Part shown: one piece after another, positions 1 to 11,872 of the stretch
Position numbering within the stretch: the stretch's first letter is position 1
How the letters are laid out: each line of letters starts with the position of its first letter
Origin: Favolaschia claudopus
Taxonomy: Eukaryota; Basidiomycota; Agaricomycetes; Agaricales; Mycenaceae
Assembly: GCA_037176885.1 (NCBI GenBank)
Contig: JAWWNJ010000033.1
Location: 1,302,001 to 1,366,000 of the forward strand
Length of the DNA: 64,000 nt
Direction of reading: 5' to 3'
Notes under the pieces: generated by a model
Told to the model about the DNA's origin: nothing
The model's input: only the letters and a program-made list of their open reading frames with translations
Database searches by the model: none
Translations under genes and position numbers: made by a program

Positions 1-116
1 CAAACTCGAGTCGAACTCGAGTCGACACTCGGCCGAACTCGATCCGATCGAGTTGTCCCATTTGCGAGTCGAGTCGGATCACAACTCGAGTTGGACTCGA
101 CTCGGTGGCAACACTA
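1..116. mobile_element. Right terminus of a hAT-like element (left end outside window)
   Basis: The first 116 bases are dense in CTCGAGT-type repeats and end in GGCAACACTA, the mirror of the TAGTGTTGCC terminus of the hAT MITE at 14583. The next 8 bases, GCTGGCGG (117-124), begin a block that recurs at 46490 without this element in front of it, so the second copy acts as an empty site. Seen: the terminus and the empty site. Inferred: hAT membership, from the terminus and the 8-bp unit. The left end and left TSD lie outside the window. Confidence 0.55.
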
Positions 117-225
117 GCTGGCGGATACTCGGAGTCCTCGGACTCGGTTCTCCGATCACCAGAGAGTACAATCGTGTATTCCGGTGGTTACCTCGGCTAA
201 GCTAAGCGGGGGTCACCAGCAAGGT
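117..225 (+). repeat. Dispersed repeat R1, copy 1
   Basis: About 110 bp almost identical to 46490-46601, same orientation, including CGGAGTCCTCGGACTCGG and the run ending CAGCAAGGTAAC. Here it is followed by repeat R2; at 46602 it is followed by a Gypsy LTR. No coding potential is seen. Confidence 0.75.
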
Positions 226-660
226 AACCAGGCTTATGAATTATGTCTGTGGAGAGCCGGCGGAATTCAAGTTTTCAAGTTGCGAAAAGAGAAGAGAAAG
301 GGAGAGAAAAGGGAGAGACTCACTATGTACCTGAGACTCTGTTTCCAAGAAATCAGCGCTTCAAAGTCACTGTAGCGCCCTCCAAAGCAATTGCAATCTT
401 GATTTCTTATGCCCTGATTAGGCAGATCAAAAGTATTCAAAATATGGTAAGAGGTATGTCCTTTCGGAGCAGCTGCCTCCTTGGGACATACTCTCAGCCA
501 ATCAAATTCAAGATCTTCTCGGAAGTTTCCTCGGCCGTTCTCACACTAGGTCCGAAAAGGCCGATGAACCACTTTTCAGTGTTGATTTTGCTTGACGACT
601 CGTACTTCAAGGCTGGTCATGTCGCGAACAATGTCATAATCATTCCAGGACATTTATGAG
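226..660 (+). repeat. Dispersed repeat R2, copy 1
   Basis: The block running from GGCTTATGAATTATGTCTG to the region near 590 matches 45045-45412 and 21425-21630 in reverse orientation. It contains a purine-rich stretch (AAAGAGAAGAGAAAGGGAGA) that reads as a pyrimidine tract on the other strand. Short open frames lie across it, but they are not shared in frame between copies, so I treat it as non-coding mobile DNA of unknown class. Confidence 0.65.
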
Positions 661-1886
661 TACGGCGGCCGGAAACAGCCCGAAATGGATTTATGGAGCA
701 GCAAGATTCAAAGACTCCGAATGCGGACTCAGCAGTTCCGCGCTGCGAGTACAGCTTGAACCAAAACTAACAAAGCGAACGAGTTCAATAGTGACAATTG
801 TACAGTTTATATCATTTATTCTACTTTGAGCTTGTATCAGCATCTTTTCCTCAATCATCTCAGGCTCACGGACGCGAAATGGGGCACATTGCAATGATGC
901 GGAAAGATTGTCTAGTCGATGACTCGGAGGTGGGGTAAATCAGACCCGGGGGACCTTAGATACAAAGTTCAATGAAGATATTGTAGCTCAGGACAGAAAG
1001 GCCTTCAGGTTTTAAGTTCAATTTCCAGTCTCATCTAATGATTGTTCAGCTGCTGAATTTGTCGAGTATCCCGTTTACTACACCTCAGGTTGAGTTAGAG
1101 ATATTGGTTGCCAAAAAAACAAGCCTGGCAGGACATTCGGGATTCAGAGTATGTTGAATTACTTGTATTGAGTGATTTGTGCGCTCAACTGCATGCCGCA
1201 CATAAAATTCAGACAATTTTCATCTCAGGTGAATTTTCGACCTATGAAATGATGTAGTGGGCTACTGCTACATAGCACACCTGAACAATCAATCAACAAA
1301 AGCAATTATATCTTGCTAGAGTGTAGACACGCACTGAGTTTAAGGTGTACCATCGTCGGATGAGGTGAGATTTCCTGCTAATCTGCCGGATGAAGTCTCA
1401 CAGCGGATGAATTGGCATGGCAGTCTTGTTGGCCCCACTGGAGTTCAATACTATTGTGGGTCCATCCCAGGCACAAAGTGACGCTGGTGCATTGGTGTAA
1501 GGTCGAAAGTAGGCAGTTGGGGTGGGGCAGATTGCGGGTTGTGGGAAGGGAATCAGCTGAAAGTGGGCCGGGTTTCTGGGAGGCCGTCTTCTTCCGGCAT
1601 TCTTTCTAGCCCCTCCATTCATGCTTGCGAGCGACGAAGGGCGTAGAGCGCGACGCGACGATGCGACGAGGTAAGAGACAGGAATTTGATTGACACCATC
1701 ATTCATGTGACCCGGCACTGGTCGGATCACAGGAGTATGCCTTTTTCGGACATAACCCTCCACGGACATGATTAATGAGCCGGTAACCAGAGCGGGCTGG
1801 TTACCCTAAGTATACAGTACTCTAAGTTCAAAGTGTTTGATACTGTAAGACTTCTATTTACTATTTAAGTTAGAATTTATAAGTAT
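661..1886. other. No recognisable gene or element
   Basis: Only short unsupported open frames occur. I see no protein domain, tRNA, inverted-repeat element or copy of the other repeats of this window. Confidence 0.5.
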
Positions 1887-1958
1887 TTCGCATCGCGCGG
1901 TTCGAACCCGCGCGACTAAGTAATAAAACGACACTATAACCACTATGCTAAGGAACCT
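1887..1958 (-). tRNA. tRNA-like sequence (degenerate tRNA or SINE head)
   Basis: Read on the minus strand it carries an A-box-like TAGCATAGTGG and, about 40 nt later, a B-box-like GGTTCGAACC inside a GC-rich T-arm hairpin. These are the two internal RNA polymerase III promoter elements at tRNA-like spacing. The acceptor ends do not pair well and the D-stem is only half complementary, so a functional tRNA is unlikely; no isotype is assigned. A tRNA pseudogene or a tRNA-derived SINE head fits better. A covariance-model scan would decide. Confidence 0.4.
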
Positions 1959-2036
1959 TTAACAGAGTGAGGTGGTCTACGTCACATATCATGGTAATAC
2001 TCCACTTGCAGGCGTGATATCATCATCAACTGGACC

Positions 2037-2073
2037 GTCATGGTAGCAAGCTTACTAAGCTTGCTACCATGAC
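2037..2073. repeat. 37-bp near-perfect palindrome
   Basis: Two 18-bp arms, the left one GTCATGGTAGCAAGCTTA, are exact reverse complements separated by a single C. The surrounding sequence is not symmetric. It may be the apex or footprint of a larger fold-back element. No gene is adjacent. Confidence 0.8.
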
Positions 2074-4760
2074 GCATCCAACACGTGACGGACACGTCGC
2101 AGCTGTTTGCTCCTTCCAACTTTTCAAGTATGATGCAGGAGCCTCGAAGCGTTCAAGATTCCTTGAATGCAGTGCTTGAAGCCCTGCATAAACTTGAAAG
2201 ATTGAACGACAAGAACTTCGAAGCCAACATTCGCCGGTTACTGACGTTTGTCTTTCCTTAAATCTGCGTTTAATCAACGAATTCAATGCCTGCGCTAATA
2301 CTTAGGAGCCGTCCTACGTCCGTGCCTCAGGAAGGGGCCGTGCGGCAGATTCACTTTGTCCCTTCTGGTTGCGGTGACCAAGCAAGTGCTCGATTTTCTA
2401 ACTTGATCAACTATTAAATGATGTCAGGGTCACCTGGAGTTCTTCCGTTGGGTCAATGCCCAACATTTCTCTTCCTGGTTGCCCGAGGACTCGGCCTCCC
2501 AGCCACAGATCTCGGAGTGGCTTTTTTCCCTAGACTGGACGCTTCCGAGTGACGATTATGACTTTCAACCGCAATCGACCTCCACGCCTGGCAAGCAATG
2601 CCGGACCCCAAGATCCACCAGACACATACATGGCTTGTGAAACCTTTAACCTGCACAGAATGTGATTGCTATCCTCACATGACTTCCATGGATCAAGCAG
2701 GTCTAGGGTCAAGGAGAGCCCCTGGAAGGGTTGACCTTCTTGACCCTTATCAATTATTTAATTACCAGCAAATATCTATACCCGTTTTACGCACGGTATG
2801 TCAATTATAAAGGATAGCACTAGCAGGTGAATATCGAAAGTGTGAACTGCTGCTTGCTGAGCAGCATATTGAAGGTAAGAAATCCTCCCAACCCACTTCT
2901 ACCAGCTTTGTGAGGCATATGTGGCGTGCAGTCCCAATTTAACACCATGAAAAATCTATTACTCAGTCAGATCTGCTCTGATTTAGAATCCCTCTTGGGA
3001 AAGTGTTTCTCTTACTGAAAGGAGCATTTTGGCAAGAGGAATAAGATTCAGGACATGAATTCATGACAGAACATCATGAAGTCCACGTCCTCGATATACT
3101 GTAGTATCCTATCCTATACATGAAAACACAGAAAAATCGGTGCGGCGAAATTCGCACCGCACGAAATTAAATGCATTACCATATATGTAAATTCCCATCA
3201 TTCTGCGTCAACTTTGCCTCTAATGCGCGAAAACAAGAGCTCAGAGTATTCGATGTTGTATGGGTGACTGTAACAGGTTGTTGACTTGAAAATCTGATCA
3301 GAAACAGTCTAATGAGTACCATAGAAGTTAGCCGATTACAAAGGAAATTGACCCTTTCCCTTGGAATTGAAAACATCTGCAGACATTTGACACCCAGTAC
3401 TAACAATATCTGCAGATGATCTACCCATAACATCCATGATTCGCTCTCCCAAGGTTGGTTTGGGTTGCCATCATTAATCAGTGATCGAATTGCCTTTTAG
3501 GGAGACTTTCGTGTTTTCCCGATCAATTTTGATGGGAAAATGGCCCCAAAACGCTGTTACGAAAATAAAATAGATTCAATTCAGGTCCCTCTGTGACCTG
3601 TGACTTGAATCTACGGTCGAAATAGTACAGTATGCTGTAAAGTAAAGAGTGGTAAATAATTACCGCTAACATACTCGTCATCACAGAAAGTAACCGGAAA
3701 TTGTGCTATTTTGACGCGGTCACGTGTTTTTCTCACGGAACTTGTATCCTATATTGTAGTTTGGTATGTTCCATTTACCCCGTATGAGTTTGAAGAGCAT
3801 GAGTTAGACAGATCATTGAATGCTCTGTCGTCATCAAAGAGCTAAATTACAGGGAAATTAATGCACTCTCGCAGAATCACTCACAATGATAGCCTGCCCA
3901 ACCACTTCATCCCGGGTCATCCTTCGCCACCCCTTGCTCCTTTGAGAGTCTTGCGCACTGCAGAGAGATCGAGCTCGATACGACGGAGTGGATTGACTCC
4001 GATTGAGCCTAGAGGGCGGTGACGTAGGGAAGGAGGCGTGGTCGTCGTGAGAGTCCGTGTTACAGCAGAGTGTGTTGGCGAGAATGACGGCGGCGGCGGC
4101 GCTCTACGATGGCGACTTGGAGGGAGGTCACGGTGGGGGGAGACAAGAGGCGTTGTGAGCGGCCGCAGCATACTTATGTGTGCTGCGGATGTGGAGCAAT
4201 GCTGTAAGTGACGTCATCGACTCGGCAGCTTGGCCACAGGACTTATGGTGCACATCGCATAAACACCACCAAACAGGAACGAAATTTATTGCACCACATC
4301 AGAGCCTTCCCACGCCTGATCCTCTGGCCAAAACACTCCGATTAGATAGTAGACTAAACCCTCTAGGGGGATTTCTCATCCGCTCAAAACTCACAATAAA
4401 TATATTTGTCACGGCATGGATTTGAGACATCACTGATACGATCAATCAATCACTCACGTGTGCTTACGACACATATCCTTATTGGGTAGCCATAAGTCCG
4501 GACGCCGAGTTACATGCTCCCAAAGTCGTTGGAAAGCTATTGGCTGCAACTTATGTCCTTCCCCTAGCGTTTTGAAGAAGCCCAGTAGAAGCCCTCCATG
4601 AGATTTCAGTCCAGAAAATGCAATATAAAATTTGGTTTTTTGTTCTTGGGCGATTTGAGACATCAATGATGGCATCCGTGATGGGACCTATTTGGTGGTG
4701 TTTATGCGATGTGCACCATAGATGCATTATCCTGGAATGTGGTCCCACAGTTGAATATGA
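2074..4760. other. Intergenic or repeat DNA without recognisable genes
   Basis: No supported coding region. A small hairpin (GGTGCG/CGCACC arms) lies near 3140-3162. The GC-rich part 3930-4215 resembles 48850-49105: GGC-type runs, ACAAGAGGCG-like bases, then a shared GTGCTGCGGATGTGGAGCA. The rest is unique within the window. Confidence 0.4.
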
Positions 4761-4768
4761 GTGCGGAA

Positions 4769-6042
4769 TAGTGCTGCCGGGAGCTGAGTTGGAGCTGAGC
4801 TCGAGGTGATTGCCCATCAGCTCGCTCGAGCTCGGAGTTGGGCCGAGACAGCTCGGAGCTGACATCCATAAATGGAAGTTCATTGCACTGTTTTGACCTC
4901 GTATGCACCTCTAAAATGTGCTACAATTCTCCAATAAGTACAATAAACATATGCACAATAAAAGACTATACAGTTTATGAGTAAATTATGGAACAATACA
5001 AAGCACAATGATCATACAAGTGAATACAACGTAAAAATCAAACGGGCGAAGCCCAGGAAGATTCTATAAGATCCTCAAGCTCTTGAGTACGCCCTGCCGC
5101 AATCAACCTTTCTGCTACATCAGGGTCAATATCAACAACAGACAGATCTTCCTCAGTTACGACGAAGTCCTCGCAAAATTTGATGCGATCCTGTCGATAA
5201 ATAAATTTGAGAATCTGGAGCATTTCCATCATCTCGGGGGAGAGACTGTTGCGTAGGGAGGCATCTGTGTCCTTGCTGGAAGAGAAAACACACTCGCATG
5301 GTACCGCAGAAGCCTGAACAGGCAATACATCAAGCGCCACGCGAAATAGGTAACGGAACCGATATTGACGAGCCTGCAACATTTTTCAGACCAACATTGT
5401 ATAAGAACATACTTAAACTCACCTCCCAGTAGCGGAGCAAGTCAAGGTCCTCATACTCTGGGTCCGAGCCTCCCAGCAAACCCTCCTTCTCATAGTCATT
5501 CAGCTCCGCATCGACAATATGTTCATCTTCGGCAGCAGCACGGCGCTCTGCCTCTACTTGCTCTTCCTCCGAAAGCGGCTGCGGACTTCGAGTACTCGGT
5601 GGGGATTCGATGTTGGAAGCAGACAGCTCTTTTACAAGAGCACCAAGCTTCGCAAACCCAGATTTCTGGGCACGAGCGGCATGGGATGCAGACGGCGTGT
5701 GAACAGCGCGGCGGCTGGCGGTCGAAGGTATGTGCACAGTGCTCGGAGAGTTCTGGTGAGCGCGGAACTCCCGGCGGTACTCCAGCATCTTGGGAGTTTG
5801 TCAGTAGCGCAGTATAATGTGAAAGTTGGGACGCACCGCTGCACGAATCCAGGTTCTGGCTTCTTCAGCATCTGATGAAGACCAGTTGTCCCTTAGCCAC
5901 TGGAGTTTTGTCGTCGGATTTAGAACTGAAAGTTAAATATGAGTGATTGAAGCGAATTAAGAGACAAACAAGGAAGTAATTACCCATCGCTAGCGCATAC
6001 ATTCGAGTGCGCCGAGACATCCCAAGATATTCCGTGAATTTG
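4769..6042 (-). mobile_element. 5'-truncated hAT element, copy 1
   Basis: Begins with the hAT terminus TAGTGCTGCCGGGAGCTG, preceded by a possible TSD base set GTGCGGAA (4761-4768). It is closely similar, in reverse orientation, to 18425-19692 of the larger hAT element. Similarity stops at about 6042, where repeat R3 begins, so the other terminus and most of the transposase are missing. Unlike the longer copy it lacks the 47-bp deletion and the 16-bp duplication, so its 3' coding part is the better preserved. Confidence 0.85.
5038..6042 (-). pseudogene. hAT transposase, C-terminal half only
   Basis: Minus-strand exons encode the RTRMYALAM...NPTTKLQW region, WIRAAMLEYRRE, an acidic linker, and the hAT C-terminal dimerisation segment with SAVPCERVFSSSKDT-like core (here PCECVF) ending in ESSWASPV. 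Two introns are visible as GTGCGT...CAAG before the MLEYRRE exon and GTGAGT...GCAG before ARQYRFRY. The dimerisation domain is the most conserved part of hAT transposases. The N-terminal BED finger and catalytic core are absent, so the product cannot be an active transposase. Confidence 0.85.
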
Positions 6043-6560
6043 CCTGGATAACGGCGTGGGGGTCACCGGCGCGACGTGATGGTGACCGGTCACGTGCTGA
6101 TGCGCGGGCCATTTTTACCGGATGTACTTACCGTGGTGACCTGGGCCAAATATATTCTCGATCGGCACTTTGATCTGTCGTTTGAAGGGTTTGTGAGTCT
6201 CGATTGGATAGTCCGGCCAATATACCTTCTGTACTGTTCTGCACAGTCAGTTGAACCTGATATTTCTGTGTCTAAACCGGTCGCATCCCAAGGCGCTGCA
6301 TCATTGGAGACTGGGGCAGCACCGTTGACCCTGCGGGCATGATTTGTGACCATGGCAAGTGCGGGCGCTTTCAGTTTTGTTGAATTTTTTCTGTTCGCAA
6401 ACAAATATTCTCTTTCCCGCCGTTCGAACGTTGACGATCTATTCGGACTAGCCGATCGAACAATTCCCATTCTCACCGATCGAAATTGGCCAATCAATCC
6501 GATCGGCCGTTTCGGACATGTTCAACCTGAACTCTTCAATCTTTCCGATCGGTGACTTCG
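6043..6560. repeat. Dispersed repeat R3, divergent copy
   Basis: Starts with ACGGCGTGGGGGTCACC, then an inverted GGTGACC, then TGTACTTACC and a GCCAAATATATTCTC segment. The same order occurs at 46093-46255 and, reversed, at 41036-41282. The sequence is rich in CGATCGG motifs. It sits at the broken end of hAT copy 1, so its insertion or a linked rearrangement may have removed the rest of that element. Confidence 0.6.
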
Positions 6561-7400
6561 AACGTTCGAACGGACACAATGAAAACATAGTAAGTTTTGA
6601 TTTACTGTACAATAATTTCCTCCGATAGGAAGGACTGAAGTGCAACAGTCCTTCCGATCGGCAATTCCACATTGGTTTGTTTCAGTGATCCACCGTAATT
6701 TTACTAAACGGTGGACCGAGACAGGGTGAGTCTCTTTCCTCTTTCCTTACCATGTCCCAACTTGTGCCTTCAAATTCATGTGTTCATTGACGGCGATTGT
6801 TGTCTCCAGGTGTACACGCAAAATGTCTCTTCCAAGTCAATAATGAAACCGACTCGGACAGTATGACGACTGGACGATGATCACGGCGGCGTGCCTCGTT
6901 CCTCGACTAGCTCCGATACTGACCGCAGCTCGCACTCCGATATGTCCTCGCGTTACGGCTTGTCTCATTTGAACACTAGGCCTTCACGAGTAATCTTCTA
7001 TCGTAGTCTCTCGCTCGAGCACACAACCATCTATGTATTGTTTTGCCACTCTAATTAGAAGCTGCTAGTTGGCTGCTAGAGCTTTATACGTCAGCTTACT
7101 CAGTTGATTGAAAAAAAAAAAAAACAGAGAGAGTTCGTCATCTCTCGGGTGCGGAATCTATCCTTCGAGCAAGCAAGGTGCCTTCCGACGTAGTCGGAGC
7201 TTCCTAGTCCACTTAGTATGTACTTTAATCAGTACTCAATTGGGCTTTACTGGTGTATCTATAAATAGCTTTGGAAAGGGTATATAAGAGTCCTCTTTTC
7301 TTTCATGTACTTGATTGAGCTGTCTTATTCGATCTGCTTCGCCCCTCGAGTCCCAACCATTAGTATCGTCCCTAGCAGCTCCGCGATCTTTGTAAACCAT
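6561..7400. other. Region upstream of the H4 relic; no gene seen
   Basis: No supported coding region. An A-run lies near 7110-7125. TATA-like boxes CTATAAATAG (about 7258) and GGTATATAAGAG (about 7279) lie 120-145 bp before the histone H4 start and may be the remains of its promoter. Confidence 0.4.
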
Positions 7401-7401
7401 C

Positions 7402-7879
<478 letters not shown>

Positions 7880-8242
7880 GTTTTACCGGCCGAGTTGCTT
7901 CATCTATGAAGGATTATGAAGGAGGTAACTGATTATTCGACGGGTACCTGAAGTCCACGTACGGATCAAAGTCAGAGTAAGTGTAATTTTGGATAGGATG
8001 CACTGGTTCTGGGGCAAAGGGAGGCATCGAAAGTGACGGGTAAGCAAGCACCCAAAATTCATAAGGTAAATCTGCCCAAATGGGCGGACCGACCTTATAG
8101 GGAGTAGCCGGGGCCTAGCTGTTGCAAGGAGGAGATTGTGTCATCGTCACCGTGTATTCAGCCCCTGTATTAGTCACATTTGATTCATCCTTTTCTTGCT
8201 ATCTACCATCATCTTTACACTAGCACACCCATGGCTTCCGAC
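7880..8242. other. No recognisable gene
   Basis: Sequence 3' of the H4 relic. Contains AGCCGGGGCCTAGCTG near 8106, which resembles the outer edge of the small hAT MITE at 14615-14876, but no partner end is seen. Confidence 0.35.
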
Positions 8243-8683
8243 CATCTGCGTAGGCCCCGGGAAGCTTCACAAAAGGGTTCTCCGCAAAATTCGACCATTT
8301 CCTTGCCCGAAAATTGGGTTCTTGAGGCGATTTGGACGTAAAATTCAGCCACCCTTGTCCGAAAATTAGAGGCCTTCGCGGGTGAGAATCCATGTCCAAG
8401 TCGACCGAATCTTGAAAACGCTGACCTACATACTCTTCCTCACCTTCCAGGGCCTCATCAAGTAACTTTTTCGTGGCTACGAGGAAAAATTCGGCGTAAT
8501 GTAGTCTCTCTAGACAGACGCTATAACTTGCAGCTCGTTCCTCGCTAGTTATATTGCGACATTTTCTGGCTGGGGTCACGGGTGTGACCTGTCACGACCC
8601 TTGTCAGAAATTGGGTTTTTGAGGCCAGAATCCTGAAAATTTCCGGACAACCCTTTGGTGGAGCTTCCCGGGGCCTGCCTACG
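8243..8683. mobile_element. Candidate MITE with inverted ends GGCCCCGGGAAGCTTC
   Basis: The left arm (about 8247-8340) and right arm (about 8600-8683) are imperfect inverted repeats: GGCCCCGGGAAGCTTC, AGGGTT and AAAATTGGGTT all recur reversed at the other end. No clear TSD. Bases 8499-8550 also match 42937-42988 in reverse, so part of it is dispersed. No coding capacity. Confidence 0.5.
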
Positions 8684-9174
8684 GTGTCAGCGAGAATTGT
8701 TGTTGAATCAGCGACGAGCGCATGAAGGTGAGTTGCGGGAACAAGTACTCGTGGGGGAACGGGAATACAAGAGACTACTGAAACAAGGGATACAACAGAC
8801 TTTATGTCAAGACCCGGAGTTCTCCGCCGATTGGACACCACCGGTGTTGTGCTCAGTCAAGAAAACCCACCGGATTCTGCCAGAACCCGCACCCGCTGCA
8901 TTTTGCTAAGACAGAAAGTTGATGGATCCCAGCGGATTCCACTGGCTTTTAGCCTTGACCCACCGGTTTTCACTTCAATGAAAACTACTGCAAGAGCCTG
9001 TTCGAATACCAGTAACCGTTACACTACACTTTTCCTTATATGGTAGCCGTGGTAATCCATCATCTCTGCGGCGTGACATCCCATTTGGGATGGGTTGCCT
9101 CCTGTGTTGCCAACTGTGTCCGCTACACCTCATGTTTATAGGTATTCTTGAACATTATGACTTTGGACACGATG
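8684..9174. other. No recognisable gene or repeat
   Basis: Short unsupported open frames only. Confidence 0.4.
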
Positions 9175-9402
9175 TCAGGGGAACCCCTGTTCTGCGCAGC
9201 ATGACGCAAAGGGACTTGGGCACTTCTGCCCAAGTCCCATTACATTATTCCTGTGGAGCTCCATCAAACTATGCCAGAGTTCTACTTTTGGGTACAGTAA
9301 TTACTAACACAAGATCCCAGTCCAACTACGTCATCAAGGTGGGACTTAGCATGTGATCGGGCCAGGGACTATTGCCGGTTGACCCGGCCATGTTATTAGT
9401 TA
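9175..9402 (+). mobile_element. Solo LTR, Gypsy family G1
   Basis: Starts TGTCAGGGGAACCCC and runs through CATGTGATCGGGCCAGGGAC to TTATTAGTTA. The same sequence is present at 59843-60061 and, more divergent and on the minus strand, as the 3' LTR of the Gypsy pol fragment at 46602-46781. No internal retroelement sequence is attached, so it is a solo LTR. The 3' edge abuts the MITE half at 9403. Confidence 0.75.
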
Positions 9403-9553
9403 CAGCTGTTCCGGAATACCTTGGCATGTTCACATTTTTTTGCACGCAACTCGCACATTTGATGGACTGATATGATGCACCTTTAAAGGAAAGGATCACC
9501 TCGGCTAACAACGCCTGGCAGCGGCAGCTCAGCGGCTACTCACCGGCTATGGA
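9403..9553. mobile_element. Half of a TA-flanked MITE (CAGCTGTTCCGG family)
   Basis: Begins CAGCTGTTCCGGAATACC and is nearly identical to the right half, read in reverse, of the complete element at 50051-50361, as far as GCTACTCACCGGCTATGG. The other half is missing. Confidence 0.75.
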
Positions 9554-10226
9554 ACTAACTCGGCAAAAAGAATGTCCGATCGGTTTTTGCTTCGTTTTTG
9601 CACGGAAATGGAACTTTCCATCTGAAACGAAGTTGGAGGTCGTGGAAGTGACTGAGCCGGAATTTTTGCCCGCACAATCAAAGTCTGTTGATCCGGCATC
9701 AACTGAGCGAAACTACCGAAACAGGATATTTTCCGGTTCTGCAGTGAACGATTTCAGGGTAACCCAGGTGCATACGTCGAATGTTCAAGATAAACTCAGC
9801 AATTCCACAAGTTGAACCAAGCAAAAAGGTTGAGCCGTTGTAGCGCTATGACGCGAACAATTCTGCCATTTCGATCAAATTTCGGCACATTCCGGTCAAA
9901 ATAGCCGAAAAGCCACTTTGCGCTCGCTGTAGCGCCTTTTTGCCTGCATATTTTTGCTTGGTCTAACTTGGAGAAATACTCAGTAGATATCAGACTATAG
10001 AATGAGAAAGTTAGCTCTGAGATTGATCGTAATCTGAGCAATCTGGAAAATCGAATTTTTTGCGTTGCGGCCGGCCTGATGGCGCATCATATTTTGCCGC
10101 GCAACAAATGCGGTAGAATAATGCCCATTGATTCGACAAACTACACTGTAAGTCATTTGAAGTCGAAATGTATGTCCATTGTTGAGAGATATGGATCGGA
10201 CATTTTTTTTGCCGAGTTAGTGTATA
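9554..10226. other. No recognisable gene
   Basis: AT-rich sequence with scattered CGATC and GGCAAAAA motifs. Nothing supportable. Confidence 0.4.
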
Positions 10227-10386
10227 TGTTTGCCACACCTAGCGTGGGAATCCTTAGCCTTTCTTCTCTTTGGATTCTCCCTCGCTAGGTGCGCTGTAAT
10301 GTATTCCTAGTAGCGTCTTTAATTAACTTTGGATTCTCCCTCGCTAGACCCTCGAGACATCTCGGGTCCTAAAGGTTGCCCTTACA
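10227..10386. repeat. Dispersed repeat R4 (short LTR-like), copy 1
   Basis: 160 bp beginning TGTTTGCCACACC and ending CCCTTACA, so with TG...CA ends. It holds two copies of CTTTGGATTCTCCCTCGCTAG. It is almost identical to 60068-60227. It may be a very short solo LTR, but no matching 5-bp TSD is seen. Confidence 0.65.
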
Positions 10387-10878
10387 CACGAGCTGAACAA
10401 AAAACGCCGCAAAAATCGATGGCAAGCACGTATTTTCGGTGGTCCAAACGCCTAGCATCACAAGGTGTCACAGTTTGATCAACCTCACCTAAGATTTCCA
10501 CGACCACCATATACAGCCGTTTTGGAAACAATACATATACAGCCATTTGAGTCGAAAACCCATAGTGAACATGCCCTAAAATGGCAATTTTGGCTCCTCG
10601 GACCTCGGTTATTGACGGATTATGTCAGCGGATCCATCGAATATCATGGTCCGACGACGGTTATGAACCATCGACTCGGTCGGGAATCTACATCAAGACA
10701 CAAAAAGTAGTGCGCAAGCTCATCATGCGTAGATTTGGTTTAAAATCTGTGTTGACACCTATTTTTTTAAAGAAAATATTGAATTTAAATATTATGTAAT
10801 GCCCCCATCAACCCATACCCTCTCGTAACCCATAGCCTTGGCCATCCACCGAGAGGTATGGGTTAAGAGAGGTTCGAC

Positions 10879-11817
10879 TGTACGGGTTTTGATTGAGTGC
10901 TTACGTTTGTTGACGATTCTGTCATCGGTAAAGCCGGGAGCACCACTTTGTGGGGCGTTGCCGTACCACATCAAGTGCCACTGGTCCCTTGTTTTGGGCC
11001 TTGCTCGCAAGTCACGGCCCTGTCGAACTCGAACTCTGGGCAAGTAGCAGCTGAGTCTTGATCCTCAGTTCTGTTTTACGGTTTTTGTCCCTCCTATGTG
11101 GACCATTGTCCACATACCCAACATGTTTTACACCTGTGTGCCATAGCTCCACTCTGACAAATTGGGCTATTTTCGGCATTTTGCTCCACCATGGGGCTGC
11201 GGCGGAGCGGTTGAACTGCCGCCGGCTCCCCGGCGAGGGCATGCACAAGCAATCACAGGTAAACAACTTCTGAAGAACCCCACTCCATCAGAAACCGGAC
11301 AAAAACCGTAAAACAGCTGTAACCCCCTGTTTTTTCCTGGTGTTCTTTGGGTGGCGGAAGCGAAAATCAGATTCGGCTGAAGTGGAGCTGGTGACGGGAA
11401 GCAAAACAAAGGTACAGCCGTTTCAGAAAAAGAATGCGGGTTTTGATCTTCTTTCCTTTTCGATTTTAATTGACAGTTGTTGACGATTCCGTCAGCGGCA
11501 CCGTGCAGCACCACAAGTCTCCACAACTGCCGTGAGCTTGTCGGTGTAAACAACCTTAAGCACGCATTTGAGCCCTGCTGGAGGTCAGATTGGAGCTCTG
11601 ATGTATTCACAAAGGTTCAGGGAGCCTCACCAACTCACTCTCTGGCCTGAAAGAGACGAATAGCTGATTCGGCAAGGGTGGAGCCGAGGACGCGGGACCA
11701 AACACAGGTCAGCAGATTTCGCAAACGAAAATCAATCAAAAACCCGCAGTCTTTTTCCGAAACGGCCGTAAGCACAAACGAATGAGCACCACTTGATCAA
11801 AACCCGTATATTGGCTG
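10879..11817. mobile_element. CAGCCG-family MITE, copy 1, with nested insertion
   Basis: Left part (CGGGTTTTGATTGAGTGC, then GACGATTCTGTCATCGG) and right part (GCACAAACGAATGAGCACCA, then AAAACCCGTATATTGGCTG followed by TA) match the complete copy at 63006-63391. It is longer than the other copies because of a nested insertion at 11074-11313 and extra duplicated internal sequence at 11460-11760. Confidence 0.7.
11074..11313. mobile_element. Small element nested in the CAGCCG MITE
   Basis: Ends are TTTTACGGTTTTTGTCC and its reverse complement GGACAAAAACCGTAAAA. The sister copies at 23654 and 63006 have CAGTTCTGTTAA without interruption at this site, so this is an insertion into an older MITE. 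The TSD cannot be fixed with certainty (CTGT-like bases on both sides). Confidence 0.65.
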
Positions 11818-11872
11818 TAAGGAAAACAGCGACTGGTTACTGTAATAGTTATTACTGGTATCCGAACAGGTT

